64,000 nt of DNA from Dreissena polymorpha (taxonomy: Eukaryota; Mollusca; Bivalvia; Myida; Dreissenidae): contig NC_068357.1 in assembly GCF_020536995.1 (NCBI RefSeq), positions 126,572,528 to 126,636,527 of the forward strand. Reading direction: 5' to 3'. Made by a program: the position numbers and the translations under genes. The notes under the pieces are model-generated. The model searched no databases, was not told where the DNA came from, and worked only from the letters and a program-made list of their open reading frames with translations. How positions within the stretch are numbered: the first letter of the stretch is position 1; each line of letters starts with the position of its first letter. This document shows positions 56,821 through 64,000 of the stretch, in pieces.

Positions 56821-58518
56821 ATGGGCGCCAGGGTGCAGCCCTACTTCATTCTTACCGCTGAGAAAGTCACTAACCCACGGGATTTAGAAACGCTCCAACC
56901 TATTAAGCCAATAAAAATCGGTTACCTGGGTGACCAGATAAATCCCCTGACCCCGCCCCCTTCAGGTGTCTCCGGTAGTGAGCTTGGGATTTTGGCTCTG
57001 GACGAGAATCTTGTTGAGAAGAAGAAAAATAAAAAGAAGAAAAAAGTTAAGTATACGATTTCGGTTAGAGAGATTCGAAAGAAGTCGCCGCTGAATAAAA
57101 AGTTGGCGTCAATAAAAGAGAAGTTAGAAAAATCAAGAGAACGAATTAATGGGCAAAGAGCGAAACTTAGTGATATTGATCTTAAATGTGAACCTGTGAA
57201 TACGAGTAAAGCGGACATGAGTTACGATCAGGCGACGTTTCCTTTCCGAATGGATAGGTCCGTGTCGGATATGGGTCCTAGCTCCCTTGCAAAGTCCCGT
57301 AATGCTAATTTAGGGAGCAGCCCTTTTGTGTACTTCGTTGTGTCTGAAGAGAGGATTAAGGATGCTGACTTTGTTCTGGAAGACGGCGACAGGGTTGTGA
57401 GTAAAAGTGCTGATAAAAGGCGGAGAGTGAGACTTGTGGAAGAGAATCGGTTAAAACGCGACCGGAAGGAGAAGCTTAGCCAGTCGGCTAAATTTCGTGG
57501 ACTCGCGCGTGAGGTCGGTCTGAATAATAACCAAGGAGGTCCTAAACCGTCGGAGGAATCGCCGACGGTTAAAGGCGGTCCTAAAGAGCTGGTATTTCCG
57601 GGCCCTGATTACGAGTCCACACGCCCAACGACGACGACGGCATACCGCAAGGGTACTCGCCTGATCCGCAGTCCGCCGAAAATACCACCAGGGACACCCG
57701 CGACGACCCATGGATCGCATTCGGACGTTCCTTTGGAGATCAACGGGTTTGACGTGGACGACACCGTTCCCCGGAAGCCGTTTCTGTCACGTCCCATGTA
57801 CAACGGCAAATCTCGCGGCATTCAAGCTTTGTCTCAAAGTAATTTTGAGCTACCAACGATTTCCGCAGACCAGCGTCGCCGTAATCTCGGACTCGGAACG
57901 AGATTTGAAGAGTTCGCCTATCCGAAACCATCTTCGGAACAACGACAGAGGAAGGTGTCCTTTGCGGAGCAACTTCCGGTAATTAGAGGGAGCGGCTTTG
58001 TTCTGAATAGTGCAGATCTACGGCATGATCCCGAAATCCCGTCCCTCGGGCCTAGAGCAAACACCATGGGGACCATAACACTTCCGTCAGAAAACGTTGA
58101 TAAACAAGCCGTCTGTCAACGATTCGTCGCCGGGGAAAACATGACTGGCTCGCGACAAAACCGGAAGTTTGGGATTCCGCTTCCGATTGCGAAAATAGAC
58201 ATTGTTTCAAACTTGTACGATGAGATGATTATTAAAATGATACAGGAATACTTACAGGACTCCAACACGCCTAGCCGGCAGTCACAGCTAGCTCGCGAGT
58301 TGTTGGTACATCTTCAGAAGCACAACGAACACATGAAGGAGCTCAATGTCCCAAATCTGGACAAAAATAAGATCAAAAAGTCTGAACTCGTGAAGCATAA
58401 AAATAAAGCACAAAGATTACTGAATGATATCAACTTCCCAGCACCACCGAATACGGCGGAGGAATCGGCGCCGAAAGGCTTGAATTCACCCTCGAAAGAA
58501 AACGGGTTACCCTCATGA
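56821..58518 (+). CDS. Gene D: Lys-rich, largely disordered protein of unknown function (565 aa in this frame)
   Basis: The ATG lies ten bases after a good acceptor (TTCATTTCAG at 56801-56810), so an upstream non-coding exon is likely. The N-terminus MGARVQPYFILTAEKVTNPR has no signal peptide. A basic run (EKKKNKKKKKVKYT) near residue 62 is followed by a probable coiled coil (KLASIKEKLEKSRERINGQR). The middle is rich in Pro, Ser, Arg and Lys and looks unstructured. Near residues 460-530 there is a helical part, VSNLYDEMIIKMIQEYLQD, then ARELLVHLQKHNEHMKEL. The frame stops at TGA 58516-58518, but codon-like sequence continues at once in the next frame. I do not recognise the family. It is unlike the FDPN genes and looks intracellular. 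Confidence 0.8.
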   Translation: MGARVQPYFILTAEKVTNPRDLETLQPIKPIKIGYLGDQINPLTPPPSGVSGSELGILALDENLVEKKKNKKKKKVKYTISVREIRKKSPLNKKLASIKEKLEKSRERINGQRAKLSDIDLKCEPVNTSKADMSYDQATFPFRMDRSVSDMGPSSLAKSRNANLGSSPFVYFVVSEERIKDADFVLEDGDRVVSKSADKRRRVRLVEENRLKRDRKEKLSQSAKFRGLAREVGLNNNQGGPKPSEESPTVKGGPKELVFPGPDYESTRPTTTTAYRKGTRLIRSPPKIPPGTPATTHGSHSDVPLEINGFDVDDTVPRKPFLSRPMYNGKSRGIQALSQSNFELPTISADQRRRNLGLGTRFEEFAYPKPSSEQRQRKVSFAEQLPVIRGSGFVLNSADLRHDPEIPSLGPRANTMGTITLPSENVDKQAVCQRFVAGENMTGSRQNRKFGIPLPIAKIDIVSNLYDEMIIKMIQEYLQDSNTPSRQSQLARELLVHLQKHNEHMKELNVPNLDKNKIKKSELVKHKNKAQRLLNDINFPAPPNTAEESAPKGLNSPSKENGLPS

Positions 58519-58834
58519 ATTCGGCGTAGAGGAGTCGCCGGAAGTTCCTATGGAACCGGAACCTGAGCCTCCTGCTCCGGAAGTTTCGCCGAGGACAGTT
58601 CCATTTGTTCAGATCACTTTCAAAAACCGCCCAGACGTACCTGTTCCCCAAGAAGAGCCTGTGTCCGGTACGCCCGCATCAATTTTAAGAGACAAACAAC
58701 TGAAGGGCGATCCTAGCGAAAAACGCCCCGGAAGTAGGCCTGTCCTAACACCAGTGCAGCCCACGTCGTTTAAGATGGTACCACCCGGTCTTAGTAAGGA
58801 AGATAGTTTTGTGTCGATTTCATCAAAGGCATGA
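58519..58834 (+). CDS. Probable C-terminal continuation of gene D in the +1 frame
   Basis: From about 58483 the +1 frame is open and reads YPHEFGVEESPEVPMEPEPE, then PRTVPFVQITFKNRPDVPV, to a TGA at 58832-58834. It has the same Pro/Glu/Lys style as gene D. The two frames overlap around 58483-58515, next to an AAAGAAAA run, so a one-base indel (real allele or assembly error) is the simplest cause. A GT-AG pair here would enclose fewer than 30 bases, too few for an intron. ATTAAA follows at 58940. Confidence 0.6.
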
Positions 58835-58939
58835 AAGTGAAAAAATTATACTTACGCGTATAGGTGATTACAAATCCGAACAACCGGAAGTACTAATAAC
58901 TTAATGACCGGAAGTGGAATGATTTAATGTCTTTTGATG

Positions 58940-58945
58940 ATTAAA
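58940..58945 (+). terminator. Likely poly(A) signal of gene D
   Basis: ATTAAA, about 105 bases after the TGA at 58834; a consensus AATAAA also occurs at 59101-59106. Confidence 0.5.
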
Positions 58946-59116
58946 GTGCGTTGGAAATATTGTTATATGAAAAGTGCTACATAAATGAGTAATTGTTGAA
59001 TAAGGGACTATATCGAAGACAACCCTTTACTTGACTATATAAACTGATATGTATCAATCGTTAGGCATATTCAAAGAACCCAAATTGAAAGTCCGGGTAA
59101 AATAAATGTATTTAAT

Positions 59117-59331
59117 TAACCCATTTATGCCTAGCGTCTAGAAAAAAGGCCTTTGTAAACAGCGTAGACCAATATGAGACGCCACATCATGCCTCTGCGC
59201 TGTTTGCTTTAAGGAATTTCTGTAAGAATATTCTCAATATAGAAATAAATATACTAGACATCCCTAAATTTGGAAATAAATTGAACCAAATTAGAAGGAT
59301 GGGAGAGTCCACTCGGCTTAAATGGGTTAAG
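59117..59331. mobile_element. TTAA-flanked MITE (family T2)
   Basis: TTAACCCATTTATGCCTAGC to CGGCTTAAATGGGTTAA; half of the central hairpin is deleted. Confidence 0.82.
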
Positions 59332-59837
59332 CGCTAATATATAAATGGTACAATATTCGTGTATTAATTCGTGGGTCGCAGTGAAATTAAGAACTACAGA
59401 CAATATCGGTCGGCGATTGTCCAGTCATAGTGTTCAAAGCGATTTGTCCAGGGTTTTAAAGGCACGTGATTTGAAGACACGTGACTTGGATTTGAAGTGG
59501 CGTGATTGAATGATACAACCGTCATCAGTAATCAATTGGTCAACTCAGATATGGACTGAAGTGGTCCTGCCGAATAAGTGATGGATTTTGTTCGACCGAT
59601 TGAAAGTTAAACAGTGTCTATCACCATTATTGTTTTGTCGTATTTATTGCACGTTTGATCGTTAACAATTCAGTGACGTGTTCATACATTTTAAGACTAA
59701 AAGTGCATACATACGTTTGACGGCGTAACATATAAGTAAGGGCAAAGAAAAGTCCCGTTTCCCGTTTCTGTGGTCCCTTACTTTTTTTGAGGGCATGATG
59801 CAAGAACCAGGCCTACTTTTATTTAGACTTTTTTGAT

Positions 59838-60078
59838 TTAACCCTTTACCACTTGGATAAGTATTTTGACGCATTTGTAGTCCCTTATAAAGTTGAATAT
59901 AACTTAAGACCTTTCTAACTAGATTAAAGTTTTAAACTCTTCATTCCCAACCCTTCGATGCTGATGAGCAGCAACCAGCATAAAACCTGAACAGACTGCG
60001 AGTTACTCTCAGGTTGTTCTGGTTTTATGTTGTTTGCACATAGTCATTTTCACTTTGCTTCTGAGTGGGAAATGGTTA
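59838..60078. mobile_element. TTAA-flanked MITE (family T4)
   Basis: TTAACCCTTTACCACTTGG to GAGTGGGAAATGGTTAA, with AAAACCTGAACAGACTGCGA and its inverted partner. Confidence 0.8.
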
Positions 60079-60915
60079 AAAGAAGACAAAACACACATTT
60101 TGCATGACATTTTTTTTAAATGCACAAAGATAAAGATGTTGTTAATATATCGTTACATTACTAGTCCTTCAACAAAAGTCGTTTCCCTTACAACACGTGT
60201 ATGTTCGGAATTATGTTTTGATTGCGTGCTACTTAGAGTGCATGAAATCGCGCTGTTATCATCATCATCTTTTTATGTGTCAATATTTTTGTTGTTATTT
60301 TGTTGTTGTTATTTTTTATTGTTGCCGTAATCTGCAGTTTAGCCAAGAACACTATACTGACCTATTACACTTCTACTAATAAGTTGTATTACACAAAGTC
60401 GACTCATGAATGGTTAGCCCGCTAAATTTTACTAGCCTTTATTGAATTTTAATCAATTGTCAACACTTTAACAGTGTGTAAACATTTAATAATTAACGAA
60501 ACCATTGTTCTTTTATCGCTAATATCCATGTTTTTAACTGAGCGGGCGATAAAAGATTGTTGTGTAATGTTGAAGATCCTTAAGTGCTTTTCAAATTTAA
60601 TATATTTTTAAAGTATCACTAAAGACAATTGCACTAATCAATACCTGATCAAACATGAATTGTTCAATAGGTGATTAATATCAGGCTGTCTAGCGTATAT
60701 CGTCAATAATATGCTCATGTATAAAATGTATGTTTAAGTATTGATTTATTTTTTGCTTAATTCTTATTAAATAATCTTTACTGTAAACCTTTAGTTAAAC
60801 GGCCATCATTATTGCGCGTTAGGTTTTGTAGAGAGCGTCAGAAATGAAAAAGAAAACAGATAAGAACGTTAAATGTTATGAAACAAATACGCTGATCTAA
60901 AAGTGTACTCAATAT
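60079..60915. other. AT-rich stretch without a supported gene
   Basis: Frames of up to about 98 codons run through here but are T/A-rich, hydrophobic by composition only, and have no recognisable content. Confidence 0.5.
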
Positions 60916-61130
60916 GGGCCGTGCTCTGTGAAAAGGGGGTTTAATGAATGTGCGTAAAGTGTCGTCACAGATTAGCCTATGCAGGCCGCACAGGCTAATC
61001 AGGGACGACCCTTTTTGCTTTCATGGTATTTTTCTTTTACAGAAAGTCTCTTCTTTTTGCAAAAAAAATCCAGTTTAGATGGGAAGTGTCACACATGCTT
61101 TAAACACCCTTTTCACAGAGCACGGCTCAA
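60916..61130. mobile_element. Family P repeat, right arm shortened
   Basis: GGGCCGTGCTCTGTGAAAAGG at the left and CCCTTTTCACAGAGCACGGCTC at the right; the right-hand hairpin has been lost. Confidence 0.85.
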
Positions 61131-61394
61131 TTTTTTTTTCGTTAAAAACGACACAAAAATTATGGGCTTAAATTATTCAACATGAATTTTTTTAGCAAAC
61201 GTTCTGCACGCCTTTTAAAATGGACGGCGATTTACGTGTTAATATAAGGCCTCTTGACCAATTTGTTAGCGTGATAGATTTGTTATGCAAATAGACAATG
61301 ATAATAATACCTTTGTTACTAATACTTCGAACACATTGAACTCGCAGCAATGATCTGTGAATTAGTCCGAGAAAAGATTATGCGAACCCTCAGA

Positions 61395-61665
61395 TACATG
61401 TAGCAAAACGGTCTGGACTGCATTTGCCATGCGTCATGCGAAAATCTGTCGTATGCCATATGTGGCCATCGTGCCTCTAAACAAGCATGTGCAATCGTGC
61501 AGTCTGGTTTGGGCTTTACTGTCCGCTATAAAGTCACGCAAGGGGTCTATTAAGGTAGACAGGGTAGCTCCTGACAAGACTACGCGGATGCTCAGGCTGA
61601 GCTGGAGCTACGCCGGCCGCTCATGTCATAAGACCCATTTTCGCATGATGCGGGTCATTTACAAT
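61395..61665. mobile_element. Dispersed repeat family G
   Basis: The longest of three relatives, from CTGGACTGCATTTGCC to TTTTCGCATGATGCGGG, with inverted CAGTCTGG and CCAGACTG-like blocks. Confidence 0.6.
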
Positions 61666-62230
61666 AAATGTTTCATTTAAACATACAGCGCGGCATATTT
61701 GCGCCATATATGCATTGCTTTTTAATTTGTATTATTTAAAGTGCGTACCAATTTTTGTTAATACAGTGTTGTATACATGTTTACACCTGTTATTCGTTGC
61801 GTTTGTTTTGTGTTGGTCACGATTGCAAATATATATTATTTCATGCAACAATTTCGTTGTTGCTTCTTATTATGTGTACTCAAACGAGTACTTTTTTCGA
61901 AAGAAATTATTCTTTTTATTTTCTCATATAATCACGGAAGCAATAACCGTCAAATCTGGTTAGTTAAAATATACTTGGGTCATGTCTTATCAAAGGTATA
62001 CAGTAATTGTGCTGATGAAAATACGAATGTGAAAAAAATACAGGTTTATGGAATTCATAAATTAGAGAAAAATTGTAATAATATAATTGTGGTGGTGTTG
62101 CTAAGACCATCTTATCGAAGTGTTAATACACGCTACTGTGCGATGGGTACCTGACAGACGAACAATGTCTGCCTAACCGAAACAGAAGGAAAACATAAGA
62201 ACCCTTGCTGGCACATAATACTCTAATAAT
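61666..62230. other. Stretch without a supported gene
   Basis: Two overlapping frames of 82 and 125 codons have no recognisable domain; composition is AT-rich. Confidence 0.5.
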
Positions 62231-62432
62231 ATGAGTCGTGTTCTGAGAAAACTGGGCATACTGCATGTGCGTAAAGTGTCGTCCCAGATTAGCCTGTGCT
62301 ATCCGCACAGGCTAATCAGGGACGACTCTTTACGCTTTTATGACATTTTTCGTTTAAATGAAGTATCTTCTTAGCAAAAATCCAATAAGGGCGGAAAGTG
62401 TCGTCCCTGATTAGCCGGTGCGGACAGATTTT
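62231..62432. mobile_element. Family P repeat cut short by another element
   Basis: Normal from GAGTCGTGTTCTGAGAAAAC to TAGCCGGTGCGGACAG, where the TIR element begins. No right terminus is found after that element. Confidence 0.85.
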
Positions 62433-62892
62433 GGCATGTTTTGAAGTTTGTCATGAAATGCTTAATATTGATAAATGTAAACATTGGATCTAAAAATCTC
62501 CAGTAAAAAAAAAATACAATCAAAAGTAACCCTCAACGAGGCTCGAACCACAGACTCATGAAGCAAAGGTATACCGCTTTATCCACTAGACCATCCGCTC
62601 TCATGTCATGACCGAAGTAATTTTATTCTTTATATAAGCAATCCTCGTAGTATCAAAAAAAAACAACGACAACAACAGAATTCTCGTAATTATTCAATCG
62701 TTTCGCATTGCAACGCTTTATAACTTTCAGGTTTTTAAATCGTCAAAAGAGGAACATAATGGATATTTTAGAACATGGTAAATGTTCAGTATTACTGTTT
62801 CCTCACAAATATCATAACTTTAAGGAAAATTTGCGAATCTGAAATTATTTTTTTCAATTTTGTCAATATACCAAAACGTGAAAAGGCCCATT
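62431..62892 (-). mobile_element. TIR element with a different tRNA-like core
   Basis: Body and right end match the three copies at 20791-25105 (TTTTGGCATGTTTTGAAGTT, AACATTGGATCTAAAA, ATCGTCAAAAGA). The minus-strand core, however, reads GGATGGTCTAGTGGATAAAG and GGTTCGAGCCT instead of the Leu-like GGATGGCCGAGCGG. The left terminal repeat is missing. Confidence 0.78.
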
Positions 62893-63179
62893 TAAGATAT
62901 ATAGGCAAATTACTAGTATAGTAGTTAGGAGCAAAATATCGAATGTACATGGTTATAACGTAAAAAAACGTGGGTAAACTTGCGTTGCCTCAGTTAACAA
63001 AATTGGTCTACACTTGACAATCTAAAGCGTTTGCATACAATAGGGATACCACTTATGTATCGATAATAAAGTCTGTATCTTTTACCTTTCGATAATCTGT
63101 GATTAATCAAGTGACCCGGAGTATATGCGCCAGATTTTTGGTTAAGTGCTGCTAACTGATAAAGCAATGAAATATAAAA

Positions 63180-63442
63180 TGAGCCGCGTTCTGAGAAAAC
63201 TGGGCTTAATGCATGTGCTTAAAGTGTCGTCCCAGATCAGCCTGTGCGGTCCGGACAGGCTAATCAGGGACGACACTTACCGCTCTCATGGTATTTTTAG
63301 TTTCAAGGAAGTCCCTCCTTACTGAAAATCAAGTTTAGGCGGAAAGTGTCGTCCCTGATTAGCCTGTGCGGACCGCACAGGATAATCTGGGACGACACTT
63401 TATGCACATGCATTAAGCCCAGTTTTCTCAGAACAAGGCTCA
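63180..63442. mobile_element. Family P repeat
   Basis: Full length and close to consensus; GAGCCGCGTTCTGAGAAAAC and TTTTCTCAGAACAAGGCTCA ends, both hairpins present. Confidence 0.93.
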
Positions 63443-63873
63443 AATATTTAAAAATAAAACATAAATGCCAAAAATGATCAACATAAGTGTTATCAACAAA
63501 GGTTTGATATTCCTTAAAATAAATAGTGTATACCTTTCACTGTCAAAACGGAAAACAAAAGTAGAATCCATCAAAACGCAATGTAATTAAAATGTTGTTG
63601 TTTTTCCATCGGGCCCTTTAGCCTACCGAGGATAAGATTTAAGTAAGTCACCGAGTCCTTTAAATATACTATTTTCAACAATCTAAACGTCAACAACAAC
63701 AAGTCAATACTAAAATTCGCTTCGTGTTAAATCGCAAATTCAAGGAGTTACGAAATAAATGTAATTGATTGATATTGATTATTAAATTATAAGAAAATCC
63801 ACCCACCCCGCTGGAGAGCACCTTTATTAACGTTTTTTCCATGGCAAGTACCTACTTTGTATTAAACATAGTT

Positions 63874-63921
63874 TGACGTCAGTATTTAATGACGTAATTT
63901 GACGTCACAATGCAGACGTCA
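63874..63921. promoter_or_regulatory. Cluster of four CRE-like sites
   Basis: TGACGTCA at 63874-63881, TGACGTAA at 63890-63897, TGACGTCA at 63900-63907 and AGACGTCA at 63914-63921. TGACGTCA is the CREB/ATF consensus. No gene is visible beside it before the window ends, so it may belong to a promoter just to the right. Confidence 0.5.
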
Positions 63922-64000
63922 AAAACCGATAGCGACAACGTGTAACAATCAAACTAGAGAAAATTTATTCTGTCAGTTCTTATAATCATAATATCGGCAT

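Overview
The window reads as nuclear DNA of a bivalve mollusc. Genes have introns with GT-AG junctions and AATAAA signals, and the rest is AT-rich and crowded with short repeats. One ~260-bp palindromic repeat (about 22 full or partial copies) is of a type I associate, from memory, with Dreissena (zebra/quagga mussel). I cannot confirm the species by search. No prokaryotic features, CRISPR arrays, rRNA genes, LTR retroelements or capsid-bearing elements were seen.

Layout. (1) 1-6.4 kb, minus: the 5' part of a mitochondrial protein-only RNase P gene (PRORP), three exons, running off the left edge. Its introns hold two minisatellites and many small transposons. (2) 6.5-17.9 kb: no full gene. 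It holds a THAP-type zinc-finger exon (minus, 9.8-10.0 kb), a LINE 3' fragment, a SINE-like element and a duplicated block at 16.8-17.9 kb. (3) 18.0-47.1 kb: a cluster of three secreted, low-complexity proteins sharing an F-D-P-N-x-x-N motif. Gene A (minus, 12 exons, 762 aa) is a modular polyprotein whose central exon pair has been tandemly triplicated as 1.9-kb units. Gene B (minus, 2 exons, 1012 aa) is larger and mucin-like. Gene C (plus, 8 exons, 316 aa) is a Gly/Ser-rich silk-like protein. A and B are head-to-tail; B and C diverge. All splice phases in A and C agree, which is the main support for these models. (4) 47-56.5 kb: repeats, a decayed Crypton-type recombinase, a LINE end and a 100-N assembly gap. 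(5) 56.8-58.8 kb, plus: a lysine-rich, mostly disordered protein that I do not recognise, with an apparent frame break near its end. (6) 59-64 kb: repeats and AT-rich DNA.

The most interesting system is the FDPN cluster. In gene A each module starts after an Arg-Arg-Gln site and four of them end in Gly-Lys-Arg-Arg, as neuropeptide precursors do, although the modules look like structural silk or matrix protein. All coding exons of the repeat pair are phase 1-1, so copies can be added without breaking the frame. Three near-identical copies suggest the locus is still changing. Byssus, shell-matrix or amidated secreted peptides are all possible; this is inference.
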